In this document: positions 33,551 through 42,621 of the stretch, piece by piece
How the letters are laid out: each line of letters starts with the position of its first letter
Numbering within the stretch: the stretch's first letter is position 1
Assembly (NCBI RefSeq): GCF_004349265.1
Contig: NZ_SMFL01000013.1
Span: 1-64,000 of the forward strand
Length of the DNA: 64,000 bases
Source of the DNA: Dyadobacter psychrotolerans
GTDB taxonomy: Bacteria; Bacteroidota; Bacteroidia; Cytophagales; Spirosomataceae
Direction of reading: 5' to 3'
Translations under genes and position numbers: made by a program
Notes under the pieces: generated by a model
The model's database searches: none
What the model was told of the DNA's origin: nothing
What the model saw: the letters and a program-made list of their open reading frames with translations, nothing else

Positions 33551-35959
33551 ATGGCTTTCAAAATTTCATTAATCCTGCTCTCTTTCATAGCAGCGCTACA
33601 CAGCGTCCAGGCGCAGGTAAACAAGGTCACTATATCGGGCCAGGTCGCTTCGCAGCCTAAAAAGGAAATGCTGCCGTTCGTTAATGTGATCTTGAAAACT
33701 GAAAAAGACACTGCGTTCGTGACGGGCACAATTACGGCTGCCGATGGCCGGTTCACTCTGACCGACATTGCGCCAGGAAATTACCACCTGGAATGTGCTT
33801 TTTTGGGCTTTCAAACACTTAGAATACCTGTAACAGTCGGTGCACTGAGTGCTTTTCTTGACCTGGGTGTTCTGGAGATGAACGAAGACGCGCAGGTATT
33901 AAGGGAGGTAACTGTCACCGGGACCCAGGCCGATGGCGTGGATGACAAGCTTGACCGAAAAGTCTTCGACATCAGCAAAAATTTGAGCCAGAGCGGCGGG
34001 TCTGTTCTGCAAGCGCTTAAAAACCTGCCAGGCGTTACAGCTGGTGAAGATGGCAAGGTTATGCTCCGTGGAAGTGATAAGGTAGCTGTGCTGGTAGATG
34101 GACGCCAAACTGCTTTAACGGGTTTTGGAAATCAGACCAGTCTTGATAACATCCCAGCGTCAGCGATTGAAAGGATCGATATCATCAATAACCCTTCTGC
34201 CCGATATGATGCCAATGGGAACGCGGGCATCATCAACATCATTTACAAAAAGAACAAACAGGAAGGCTTTAACGGCAAGCTAGGCATGACCACAGGACTG
34301 GGCGCACTGTGGGTGCGAAAAGAGAATTTTCCCGGCATCCGTCCTCAGTCCCGCAATACCCTGAAACTAAACCCCTCGGTAGCCTTGAATTTCAAAAAAG
34401 AGAAAATCAACATCTTTTTTCAAGGCGATTACCTGCATACACCGACGCTCAACAAGAATGAATTTACAAACCGTTACTATGATTCGGGCGATACAATACG
34501 GCAGCAACTAAAACGCAACCGCAGCACCAATGTAGTAACATCCAAAGCGGGCATAGACTGGAACTGGAATGAGCAGAATGCATTGTCGGTTTCGGCCCTT
34601 TTCAGCAGCGAGAAGATCCTGGACCGGGGAGACCAGCCTTTTTTTAATGCAGATTTTACTCAGCGACGCCGTCTCTGGCAGTTTTTGGAAGATGAATTGA
34701 AAACCACGGTGACTGCGACAGCCTCCTACCAGCATAAATACCAACAGCCGGGCCGCCTTCTGAAAATTGGCTTTAACTATACATTTCACCGGGAAGATGA
34801 GAAGTATTTTTTTACCAACATCATGCCCGATTTTACTGGCCAGGATGCATTCAAGCTGCTTTCGGATGAGAATGTGTTCGACTTGAATGCAGACTATATC
34901 CGGCCCTTACGGTATGGTCGCTTTGAAGGCGGATTGAAACTGCGCAGGCGATTTATTCCAACCAATATGCAGTTCTTCCCAGGCCTGAATTCACCGCTCG
35001 ATAGTCTTGCAGGCGGCTGGGCCAATTACAAGGAAACGATTCCGGCCTTGTATGGCAACTATGTTTTTGAAAACCGCAAGTTCGAGCTGGAAGCAGGTCT
35101 GCGGGTAGAGTATATCAATCTGCGCTACACGGTTAACCCCACGCACCCAACCTATAAGAGTGATGGGTATTCCTACGCAAAGCCTTTCCCCAATGTGCGC
35201 CTGGCTTATAAGCTTAATGAGCATGATAAAATTTCCCTTTTCTATAACCGCCGTGTTGACCGCCCTAACGAAGTGGATATCCGCATTTTCCCAAAATATG
35301 ACGATGCCGAAATCATTAAAATCGGAAATCCTGCGCTCAAACCACAATTTACCAGCTCCTTTGAGGCAGGATACAAAACCAGCTTGACTCGCGGTTCGCT
35401 TTACGCGGCAGCTTATCACAAGCAGACTAACGGCACCATTACCAGGATCGGAACTACCGTCCCGGGCAGCACCTTGATCTATAATATTTTCCAAAATGCG
35501 GGTAAGAGCTATAATATCGGCGGCGAGGTGGTTTGGCAGCAAGATCTTGCCTCATGGTTTTCGTTAAATGTCAATGGTAACCTTTACCGCAACAGCATTG
35601 ATGAATTTACGGTGGAAAACCTGTATCCGGTCCGTTCAGTATACAGTGCGGGCAAACAGCAGCTTACCTCAGGAAGTGCGAAAATCAATGCGTTATTAAA
35701 AGGAAAAAAGACCGAGTTGCAGGTAGCAGTTATCTATCAGGCACCCGACATCGTACCGCAGGGCCGAACCGGTTACCGCCTCTCTGTTGATGCAGGCGCA
35801 AAACGTCAGCTGCGTAAAGGCGAGCTGTTTGTGAATGCAACCGATCTTTTCGGAACGCTCATCATTCGCAAAACAGTTTACGGCGAGGGCTTTCATTATA
35901 CCAGCCGCGATTACTACGAAACCCAATTGATCCGGGCCGGATACAGTTTCAAATTTTGA
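33551..35959 (+). CDS. TonB-dependent outer-membrane receptor, OMP_b-brl_3 type
   Basis: An 802-residue protein with signal peptide MAFKISLILLSFIAALHSVQ and cleavage after AQ. A CarboxypepD-regulatory-like domain (ISGQVASQPKKEMLPFVNVI) comes first. It is followed by a TonB plug (LKNLPGVTAGEDGKVMLRGS, IERIDIINNPSARYDANGNA) and a long barrel ending in AGYSFKF. This is the outer-membrane beta-barrel family common in Bacteroidota, distinct from SusC. It has no SusD partner. It is followed by a PAP2 gene after 27 bases and is probably co-transcribed. The ligand is unknown. Confidence 0.9.
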   Translation: MAFKISLILLSFIAALHSVQAQVNKVTISGQVASQPKKEMLPFVNVILKTEKDTAFVTGTITAADGRFTLTDIAPGNYHLECAFLGFQTLRIPVTVGALSAFLDLGVLEMNEDAQVLREVTVTGTQADGVDDKLDRKVFDISKNLSQSGGSVLQALKNLPGVTAGEDGKVMLRGSDKVAVLVDGRQTALTGFGNQTSLDNIPASAIERIDIINNPSARYDANGNAGIINIIYKKNKQEGFNGKLGMTTGLGALWVRKENFPGIRPQSRNTLKLNPSVALNFKKEKINIFFQGDYLHTPTLNKNEFTNRYYDSGDTIRQQLKRNRSTNVVTSKAGIDWNWNEQNALSVSALFSSEKILDRGDQPFFNADFTQRRRLWQFLEDELKTTVTATASYQHKYQQPGRLLKIGFNYTFHREDEKYFFTNIMPDFTGQDAFKLLSDENVFDLNADYIRPLRYGRFEGGLKLRRRFIPTNMQFFPGLNSPLDSLAGGWANYKETIPALYGNYVFENRKFELEAGLRVEYINLRYTVNPTHPTYKSDGYSYAKPFPNVRLAYKLNEHDKISLFYNRRVDRPNEVDIRIFPKYDDAEIIKIGNPALKPQFTSSFEAGYKTSLTRGSLYAAAYHKQTNGTITRIGTTVPGSTLIYNIFQNAGKSYNIGGEVVWQQDLASWFSLNVNGNLYRNSIDEFTVENLYPVRSVYSAGKQQLTSGSAKINALLKGKKTELQVAVIYQAPDIVPQGRTGYRLSVDAGAKRQLRKGELFVNATDLFGTLIIRKTVYGEGFHYTSRDYYETQLIRAGYSFKF

Positions 35960-35986
35960 CTTTCAGCAAAAATATTCTGTTGCATC

Positions 35987-36664
35987 ATGCGTACATTAGT
36001 AATCCTTCTTGTATTTTCCAGCTGGGTCAACGCTTCGCCTGTGATGCTTGGTGATACGCTGCCGGCCCGAAAACCCGTTACACTCCGAACATTTTATCCG
36101 CCTGCTTCGCTCATTATTGGTGGTCTGTTGTCAACAGGGCATTCCGAAGAAGCCATCAGAAACGAAGTGGCCGAAGAACGGAACCACCTCATTCCTCATT
36201 TCCGCACTAAAGTCGATGACTATCTTCAATTTTCGCCCCTGGTAATTGCCTATGGCCTGGACGCTTTTGGCGTGCATTCTAAAACAGATCTTATTAACCG
36301 GACTGTGATCCTGATCAAAGGAGAAGCGATGGCACTGACAACTGTCACGCTTTTGAAATCTGCCACCCATACGCTCCGGCCTGATGGCAGCAGCTACAAT
36401 TCATTCCCCTCAGGCCATACCACGCAGGCCTTTGCAGCAGCCACTTTCTTGAATGAAGAATACAAAGACCGCTACCCATGGATGCCCTACGCTTCCTATA
36501 CCGTGGCATCATCCGTAGGGTTGCTGCGCGTGGCCAACAACCGGCATTACATCAGCGACGTTCTCGTTGGCGCGGGTATTGGATATCTGTCAATGAAGGT
36601 GGCCTACTGGACGCACCTGTACAAATGGGGGAAGGCAAGGCGGAAACACCAACTGGTTTATTGA
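35987..36664 (+). CDS. PAP2-family phosphatase, copy 1
   Basis: A 225-residue exported protein (hydrophobic start, cleavage near NASP). The PAP2 acid-phosphatase motifs are present: K-x6-RP in KSATHTLRPDGSS, PSGH in NSFPSGHTTQAF, and R-x5-H-x3-D in RVANNRHYISDVLVG. Members remove phosphate from lipid phosphates such as undecaprenyl-pyrophosphate or lipid A. It is a clear paralogue of the product at 50669-51346, with long identical blocks (DDYLQFSPL, MPYASYTVASSVG). It overlaps the convergent HD gene by 7 bases. Its link to the receptor gene suggests a role at the cell envelope. Confidence 0.9.
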   Translation: MRTLVILLVFSSWVNASPVMLGDTLPARKPVTLRTFYPPASLIIGGLLSTGHSEEAIRNEVAEERNHLIPHFRTKVDDYLQFSPLVIAYGLDAFGVHSKTDLINRTVILIKGEAMALTTVTLLKSATHTLRPDGSSYNSFPSGHTTQAFAAATFLNEEYKDRYPWMPYASYTVASSVGLLRVANNRHYISDVLVGAGIGYLSMKVAYWTHLYKWGKARRKHQLVY

Positions 36665-37272
36665 TCTGCTTCGAAAGCGGCTTGTATCCGGGCTTCCAAT
36701 TGCCTGAGATTTTCATGCTTTTGAGCAGCTAGTCTGTCCTGACAATATGGAGTGCAAAACTGGTGAGACCGTAATAACTTTGCAGATCCGGATAGCCAGC
36801 TGCCAGCAGGTATATCCGTTTTTAATCTGCGGCTGGTTTCTTCTAACATTAACAGATCTTTTTCGGCAAATTCTATTGTACCAAAATGATAAAGGTCTGC
36901 ATCGCAGACGATTGATTCCAGTAGATCGGTGGGCTTTTGTGGTAGCGTGGTTGCCAGAATGCAGTTGGTGACGCGCTCTATGAGATCGCCCTCAATGACT
37001 AAACGATTGGCAAATTCGCGGAAAATCAACGCGCCTCGCTGCTCATGGCCAGCAGGGTCACCGTTCACATAACCCAGGTCATGAAACCAGCTGGCTGCAA
37101 TAACCACAAACCGGTCAGGATCAGTGAGCCGGTAGTGATCGGCAAGCCTTGAAGCATTTTGTACCACACTTAATGTGTGGTTTAGATTATGATAGATCAG
37201 CTCATCACCACAGGCAGATAATTGAGCCGACACGAAAGCTTCAATTGGATCCAGCAGGGAAGCATTTTTCAT
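36658..37272 (-). CDS. HD-domain phosphohydrolase
   Basis: A 204-residue cytoplasmic protein. The metal ligands of the HD superfamily are visible as HNLNHTLSVV, the paired WFHDLGYV, HEQRGALIF and a later aspartate in VCDADLYHFG. These enzymes cleave phosphate esters, often of nucleotides, with a divalent metal. It stands alone, convergent with and overlapping the PAP2 gene by 7 bases. The substrate is unknown. Confidence 0.88.
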   Translation of the reverse strand: MKNASLLDPIEAFVSAQLSACGDELIYHNLNHTLSVVQNASRLADHYRLTDPDRFVVIAASWFHDLGYVNGDPAGHEQRGALIFREFANRLVIEGDLIERVTNCILATTLPQKPTDLLESIVCDADLYHFGTIEFAEKDLLMLEETSRRLKTDIPAGSWLSGSAKLLRSHQFCTPYCQDRLAAQKHENLRQLEARIQAAFEADQ

Positions 37273-37418
37273 TGACTCAACAGATTTAAAAGTGTCGCCA
37301 CGGATATCCGAAGCATGTTTTAAATGATAAACCTATCAGCCAATTTTGAATTCTTTTGGAATGTGCAACTAACCTTAAGTAAATACTTTAATATTCATCC
37401 TTGTTATTTAGCCCAACT

Positions 37419-37832
37419 ATGTGGAAATACTATGCTTTGCTTTCTGCCTTGTTTGCAGGTGCTACTGCCATTTTAGCAAAAGTGGGTGTTAAAGGTATCA
37501 GCGGTAATGTGGCAACCGCTGTCCGGACAATCGTGATCCTCTTTGTCGCTTGGGGAATTGTTCTTTTCAGCGGACAAATGAAAGAAGTGAAAGACATCAG
37601 CAGGACAAACCTCATTTTCCTTGTATTGTCGGGAATTGCAACAGGCCTGTCATGGATATTTTACTTCAAAGCATTGGAAACAGGTGATGTTTCAAAGGTC
37701 GCACCGATTGACAAGCTGAGCGTCGCCATTGCCATCGGATTGTCCATCTTGATTCTAAAAGAGCCGATCGAAGCTAAGACAATCTTTGGCGCATTGATGA
37801 TTGTTGCAGGTACAATCGTAATCATATCGTAA
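37419..37832 (+). CDS. Single-domain EamA/DMT-type membrane transporter
   Basis: A 138-residue protein (start ATG at 37419; a TTG at 37401 is less likely) with about five hydrophobic segments. It contains one EamA repeat, with FYFKALETGDVSKVAPIDKL and a final hydrophobic FGALMIVAGTIVIIS, as in the short EamA proteins of many bacteria. Such half-size members work as dimers and move small metabolites. It is monocistronic and flanked by genes on the other strand. The substrate is unknown. Confidence 0.85.
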   Translation: MWKYYALLSALFAGATAILAKVGVKGISGNVATAVRTIVILFVAWGIVLFSGQMKEVKDISRTNLIFLVLSGIATGLSWIFYFKALETGDVSKVAPIDKLSVAIAIGLSILILKEPIEAKTIFGALMIVAGTIVIIS

Positions 37833-37855
37833 CCGGGACCGGATTTAACCTGTGG

Positions 37856-38605
37856 TTACCCGCGAAACTTTTTAGTAAAGTCATAATAACTCAATATTAC
37901 CAGTATCACAGTATACACGGTATTTAACAAATAAAGACTCTGGTGACTAGCGGCGCCTTCTTTATAATTCAACATCTGAAACGGGGCTGCATACGGCAGG
38001 TAAATGATATATTCCCAGCCTTTTAACAGTAAGCCGATCATCAGCCCACCCAGACCAATGCCCAACGATATGATCAGATTTTTCAGCCGGAACGACAACC
38101 AGTACTGTAAAAAAACCGTCGGCAAGATTGAAATGAAAAACTCGGTCACAAACCTGAAAATGTGCTGACCGGGTAGCGGAAATCTCGAAAATCCGAAATC
38201 TGGAACTGTATAGCCAAGGGCGATACCTGATAATACACTCAGCGACAGGTATAAAGTGAAAAAGCTAATGACAATGGCGACAATGACCATCAGCTTGACA
38301 AGGTAAATTTCGCTCCTGCCGATCGGTAAAGTAAATAGATGTTTCCATGCATTTGCTTTGTGCTCGATATGGATGATCAGGCCTATGATCAATAGAACAA
38401 AGCCTATCGAAAAGAAGCAGCACCCGTTTAGTATCCGGATCAGAAAATCGTCCCAAGGATTTACTCCGGGCCCTGGAACAAACGATTTTACGTCGGACAG
38501 ATAGGTGGCAAACAAAATAAGCGGGACAAAAAGAGCGCCCAATACGGTTAGCCACAGAGCGAATGTATTTTTAAGCTTAATGAATTCGGTGTAATACAGT
38601 TTCAT
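37856..38605 (-). CDS. ABC-2-type permease (module B)
   Basis: A 249-residue membrane protein with about six hydrophobic segments, starting MKLYYTEFIKLKNTFALWLT. It resembles the module A permease (IEHKANAWKHLFTLPIGRSE). Its start overlaps the stop of the ATPase gene by 4 bases, so the two are coupled. It probably forms an exporter or self-protection transporter with that ATPase. Confidence 0.85.
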   Translation of the reverse strand: MKLYYTEFIKLKNTFALWLTVLGALFVPLILFATYLSDVKSFVPGPGVNPWDDFLIRILNGCCFFSIGFVLLIIGLIIHIEHKANAWKHLFTLPIGRSEIYLVKLMVIVAIVISFFTLYLSLSVLSGIALGYTVPDFGFSRFPLPGQHIFRFVTEFFISILPTVFLQYWLSFRLKNLIISLGIGLGGLMIGLLLKGWEYIIYLPYAAPFQMLNYKEGAASHQSLYLLNTVYTVILVILSYYDFTKKFRG

Positions 38606-39531
38606 AAATGATCATCTTTGATAATTGAGAGAAAGGTTTCTTCCAAACTGCTTTCAACAAGCTGGGCGCGGTTAACACGCAGACCTGCCGCGGTCAACAA
38701 GGTAATCAGATGGGCCAGGCGATCTTTATCAACATATTGTACGTCCAGAAACTGAGTAGCTTTTATGACCGACTGATGATCTTCCCGCAGTATTTCAAGG
38801 GCGCGCGTGTTGTTATCGGTATCAATTTCAATGAAGGCGCTCTCGCTGCTGATCTGCTGAAGTTCTTTTAGAGGTCCTTGAAACAGCATTTTCCCCTGAC
38901 CAATAATACCAACATGGGAAACCAGCCTCTCGACTTCCGAAAGTAAATGGCTTGATACCAAAATTGTAACACCGTGTTTTACATTCAGCTCCCGCAACAG
39001 CTCCCTGATTTCTAGGATACCGCTAGGGTCCAATCCATTGGTAGGTTCATCAAGGATCAATAGATCCGGACTGGAAAGTAATGCCAACGCCAGGCCAAGC
39101 CGTTGTTTCATCCCTAGTGAGTAGTTACGAACATACTTGCCAGCCTGTGCATCTAGCCCCACCATTTCCAGTGCTTCCCCCACCCTTTTCTGTCTGATGC
39201 CTCTCAGGTTTGCAGTAACTTTTAGATTGTCAAACCCGGTCAGATGTTCGTACAGGGAAGGTGTTTCAATGAGTGCTCCGATCCGGGAAAGCACTAGGCT
39301 GCGCTGATCGCGAAGTGATTTCCCAAAAACTTCAACAGCACCTGAGCTGGGCGAAAGCAGGTCAAGTATTAGTCTGATCGTGGTGGTTTTACCTGCCCCA
39401 TTCGGCCCTAAAAATCCAAAAATGGACCCTTTGGGGATTTTTAGATTAAGCCCCTTGATCACTGTCTGTTCTTTTGAAAAACTAAAAGACAAATCGCTGG
39501 TTTCAATTGCGATTTCATTCCCATCAATCAT
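38602..39531 (-). CDS. ABC transporter ATP-binding protein (module B)
   Basis: Start at MIDGNEIAIETSDLSF (39531); the open frame to 39597 adds an unlikely 22 residues. Walker A is GPNGAGKTT, the signature is YSLGMKQRLGLA, and Walker B with the D-loop is LLILDEPTNGLDP. It is paralogous to the module A ATPase across its length. It is transcribed divergently from the LytS-type kinase at 39736, and the 204-base gap between them should carry the regulator's binding sites. Confidence 0.92.
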   Translation of the reverse strand: MIDGNEIAIETSDLSFSFSKEQTVIKGLNLKIPKGSIFGFLGPNGAGKTTTIRLILDLLSPSSGAVEVFGKSLRDQRSLVLSRIGALIETPSLYEHLTGFDNLKVTANLRGIRQKRVGEALEMVGLDAQAGKYVRNYSLGMKQRLGLALALLSSPDLLILDEPTNGLDPSGILEIRELLRELNVKHGVTILVSSHLLSEVERLVSHVGIIGQGKMLFQGPLKELQQISSESAFIEIDTDNNTRALEILREDHQSVIKATQFLDVQYVDKDRLAHLITLLTAAGLRVNRAQLVESSLEETFLSIIKDDHL

Positions 39532-39735
39532 ATCTGTGTATTTAAATGATTGGCAAATATTTCCGGCATTATTGACATGGAAAAAAGATACGGACATACA
39601 TGGTTCTTATCAAGTCTTAATGCGCAGTTGCCATGCCGAATCTTTTCAGCGGTACATCATTTGAATTGGGCATTGAAAAGCAGGCTTTCGGCATGAAGAG
39701 TTTCGAAAACGGCATTGATTGTCCATATTTGGGTT

Positions 39736-40770
39736 ATGGAACTCCTGGAATCTCTTATTGGAAAAATGATGGCTTCCAAGATGTTAGTGCATCTGTCTTT
39801 TTGCCTTTCGTTTGTGGCTGTCTTTTCGCTTGCGGTCATTTTAAGTGGTAATCACGACGTGGTTGTTGCTGCGATGATAAGTTGCTTATACATTTTGAGC
39901 TGCACATATGTGGGAAGATGGTATGGCAAGTCCTGGATAACCCGGTCAGTAGTGCCGACGTCCCTGTTCAGATCAGTTCTAATTTTCCTGGTATTGGTAC
40001 TGGGCAGTGCTGCCGGTGCTGCATATATGTTCAAGGGAGATGTCGGCAGATACTTTTTGCAGAACCTGTTTATCTGCTTTCCTATTTCGGTGCTCTTTAT
40101 TTTTTTTGGTATCGCAATAGCCCTGGCGCGGCATGCTGTATGGATGCAAGTTTCACAGGCCGAAACCGCACAAAAGCATAAGGAAAGTGAGTTGCAGCTT
40201 CTATTATCCCAATTGAGCCCGCATTTTCTTTTTAATACGCTCAATAACATTTACGGAATATCGCTTACTCAACAGCAAAGGGTTCCGCAATTGCTGCTTA
40301 AACTCTCTGAACTGCTCAGATATAGCGTTTATGAGACCAGAGAAGAATTTATTCCGCTTCAAAATGAGCTGCTGTATTTGAAGAATTACATTGACTTTGA
40401 GAAAATACAAAACGGTGCCAGGCTACTCCTGGAACTTGCGATTGAAGAACATCAGGAAGATCGAATACGGATTGCTCCCATGCTCTTGATCGTTTTTGTT
40501 GAAAATGCATTCAAATATTCCAAAGCCACCCGCAAGCCCAATATGTGGATTGCCATTGCATTACAAGTTAGAGAGGGCTGGGTCATCTTTACGATCAAAA
40601 ATTCATTCGAACCTGGCGGCAGGGAGCAATTGAGTTTGGAGGAGCCGTCAGGTATTGGCTTGCACCATACATTGAAGAGATTAAACCTGATTTATGGAAA
40701 CGAGTATTTTTACAATGCGCAGAAAGAAAACGGTACATATCATGTTGAACTGCGTCTGAAAGCAAGATAA
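39736..40770 (+). CDS. LytS/YehU-type sensor histidine kinase (module B)
   Basis: I chose the ATG at 39736 (MELLESLIGKMMASK); a TTG seven codons upstream is in frame. Four hydrophobic segments fill the first 135 residues. The phosphoacceptor is in LLLSQLSPHFLFNTLNNIYG, a variant with serine instead of asparagine before the PHF, and the ATPase motif is LLIVFVENAFKYSK. It ends with GIGLHHTLKRLNLIYG. Two bases separate it from the regulator gene. It is a close paralogue of the module C kinase (LLLKLSELLRYSVYE is identical in both). Confidence 0.9.
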   Translation: MELLESLIGKMMASKMLVHLSFCLSFVAVFSLAVILSGNHDVVVAAMISCLYILSCTYVGRWYGKSWITRSVVPTSLFRSVLIFLVLVLGSAAGAAYMFKGDVGRYFLQNLFICFPISVLFIFFGIAIALARHAVWMQVSQAETAQKHKESELQLLLSQLSPHFLFNTLNNIYGISLTQQQRVPQLLLKLSELLRYSVYETREEFIPLQNELLYLKNYIDFEKIQNGARLLLELAIEEHQEDRIRIAPMLLIVFVENAFKYSKATRKPNMWIAIALQVREGWVIFTIKNSFEPGGREQLSLEEPSGIGLHHTLKRLNLIYGNEYFYNAQKENGTYHVELRLKAR

Positions 40771-40772
40771 TT

Positions 40773-41477
40773 ATGATCAATTGCCTAATCGTTGATGACG
40801 CGCCGGTAGCACGAGAGATTTTAGTGCAGTACTGCAAACTGCTTCCTGTGCTGCGGGTTGTAGGGCAATGCGGTGATGCCTTTGAAGCCAGGGAGAAAAT
40901 ACAGCAGCTGCAAATTGACCTGCTTTTAGTGGATATCAATATGCCAGTGCTGTCTGGGATTGAACTCTTGAAGACATTGAAAAACCCTCCGCTGGTTGTT
41001 TTCACTACTGCTTATAGGGAATTTGCGACCGATGCATTTGACCTTGCTGCCTGCGATTACCTGCTAAAACCCTTTTCCATCGAACGCTTTATTATCGCCA
41101 TTGATCGTGTAGTCGAAAAACTGAATCCTAAAACGAGTACCATACTTGAAATTCCGCCCTCTATTCCAAGCCATCATTTACTTTTACGAACAGAAGGCAG
41201 GATTAATAAATTGAACTATGACCATATTGTGTATCTGGAAGCCAGCAGGAACAATACCAAGGTCATCACTTCCAGCGAACACTTCATAAGCACCACACCA
41301 TTGTCGTCTATTGAAACCCAGCTGCCAGCCGAACTGTTTTTCAGGGTTCACCGGTCCTTCATTATCAACCTTTCAAAAGTCACCAGTTTGCATGGTAACA
41401 GGATCATTCTAGGTAAGATTGAAGTTCCGTTGGGAGGCAATTATAAAGATGAATTCGTGAAAATATTTGGGGTATAG
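40773..41477 (+). CDS. LytTR-family response regulator (module B)
   Basis: A 234-residue regulator. The receiver domain has Asp54 in LLVDINMPVLSG, TTAYREFATDAFDLAACDYL and the lysine in LLKPFSIERF. The LytTR domain has LLLRTEGRINKLNYDHIVYL and FFRVHRSFIINLSKVTSLHG. It is co-transcribed with the kinase and closely related to the module C regulator (FDLAxCDYLxKPFSxERFIxAID shared). It likely controls the divergent ABC operon. Confidence 0.92.
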   Translation: MINCLIVDDAPVAREILVQYCKLLPVLRVVGQCGDAFEAREKIQQLQIDLLLVDINMPVLSGIELLKTLKNPPLVVFTTAYREFATDAFDLAACDYLLKPFSIERFIIAIDRVVEKLNPKTSTILEIPPSIPSHHLLLRTEGRINKLNYDHIVYLEASRNNTKVITSSEHFISTTPLSSIETQLPAELFFRVHRSFIINLSKVTSLHGNRIILGKIEVPLGGNYKDEFVKIFGV

Positions 41478-41497
41478 CCTGAAAAGTCATGCTCCGA

Positions 41498-41749
41498 TCA
41501 TCTCTTCGACCGCCCGATCAAATCCAAAGTATACTGCAAAGTGACATCCCTGCCAGTGACATAGTCCAGCAAATCCGGAATTACCTGATAATCAGGAATA
41601 ATTCCCCGATCTGCATATTTTGACGCTCTGACTTGATTTACATATTTTAGCTTTGGTATGATTACCTGAATTCGGCTGTCGCCAAAACTACCCAGGATCC
41701 CCTTGATCCATGTATTTTCTATGATCAAAATTTTAAATCTTGTTTTCAT
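41498..41749 (-). pseudogene. C-terminal remnant of an S41-family peptidase
   Basis: The minus-strand frame reads RIQVIIPKLKYVNQ, then ADRGIIPDYQVIPDLLDYVT and GRDVTLQYTLDLIG. The segment DRGIIPDYxVxPxxxDxxxGRDxxLxYTLDLI is the usual C-terminal end of S41 (Tsp/CtpA-like) peptidases of Bacteroidota. The PDZ and catalytic regions are missing, so only about 60 residues of a former gene of some 400 or more remain. It lies exactly between the mirrored kinase-regulator pairs of modules B and C. The stretch 41750-41919 holds nothing else. Confidence 0.7.
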
Positions 41750-41919
41750 CTTTTATTGAAACCCAATGACGCATTCGCAGTCTACATATTTGCATGAGCG
41801 TAATAATGATGTTTTCATTAATTTGTAATTGATTTTAATGTCCGATTTTATATGATCTTAATTTCCGTATGCTACTGGTCACGGGAGACGAAATCTCTAC
41901 TGATACAACAAAATGATTT

Positions 41920-42621
41920 TCACAGTCCCAATATTTTAAAAAGTTCCTCCCGGTGATTTTTACCGATAGGTATTGCCTGTTCACCAATAAAAAGCCAGTT
42001 ACCATCAATGCGGGTAATCTTTGATTTGTTGACAATAAATGAACGGTGAACCCTGGTGAATTGACTAGTAGGTATTTGTTGTTCCAAAACGGAGAAAGAC
42101 ATCATTGGTGATAGGGTTTTATCAGTAGTGACTATCCTGGTGTAATTTCGGCTGGCTTCGGCAAATAACAGATCATCATATTTTACCCGGTAGATCATAC
42201 CCTCGGTTTTTATGAAAACATGATGGTCGCCGGCCTTAAAATCTGAATGGTTACTTCGGTATTTAATGTTTTCAGTGGCTTTGTCTATGGCCATTATAAA
42301 CCGTTCCAAAGAAAAAGGCTTAACCAGATAATCGCAAACCGCGAGGTCGAACGCATCAACAGCATATTCCTTATAGGCAGTGGTCATGATCACCTGCGGC
42401 CTGATTTTAAGCGTTTGCAAAAGGCCGATACCATCCAAAACAGGCAGATGAATATCCAAAAAAAGGATAGAAATCGCCCTTTCCTGCAAAATCGCTTTTG
42501 CTTCTATGGCGTTACCACAAACGGCCTCAATTTTGAGTTGTGGTAAATAGCTGCAATAGGTAATCATTAGTTCCCTGGCTAAGGGCTCATCATCTACAAT
42601 AAGGCAACTAATCTGACCCAT
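41920..42621 (-). CDS. LytTR-family response regulator (module C)
   Basis: A 233-residue regulator with phosphoacceptor Asp56 in LFLDIHLPVLDG, the conserved lysine in YLVKPFSLERFIMAID, and a LytTR domain (FIKTEGMIYRVKYDDLLFAE, FTRVHRSFIVNKSKITRIDG). Its ATG follows the kinase stop codon with no gap. It is paralogous to the module B regulator and lies in mirror image to it. It probably controls the divergent ABC-peptidase fusion operon. Confidence 0.92.
   Translation of the reverse strand: MGQISCLIVDDEPLARELMITYCSYLPQLKIEAVCGNAIEAKAILQERAISILFLDIHLPVLDGIGLLQTLKIRPQVIMTTAYKEYAVDAFDLAVCDYLVKPFSLERFIMAIDKATENIKYRSNHSDFKAGDHHVFIKTEGMIYRVKYDDLLFAEASRNYTRIVTTDKTLSPMMSFSVLEQQIPTSQFTRVHRSFIVNKSKITRIDGNWLFIGEQAIPIGKNHREELFKILGL

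Noticed and set aside
34991..35542. Long open frame antisense to the TonB receptor gene
   Set aside because: It lies fully inside a well-supported gene and has no known domain; it is a by-product of codon use. The same holds for antisense frames in the GH10, dehydratase, esterase and RND genes.
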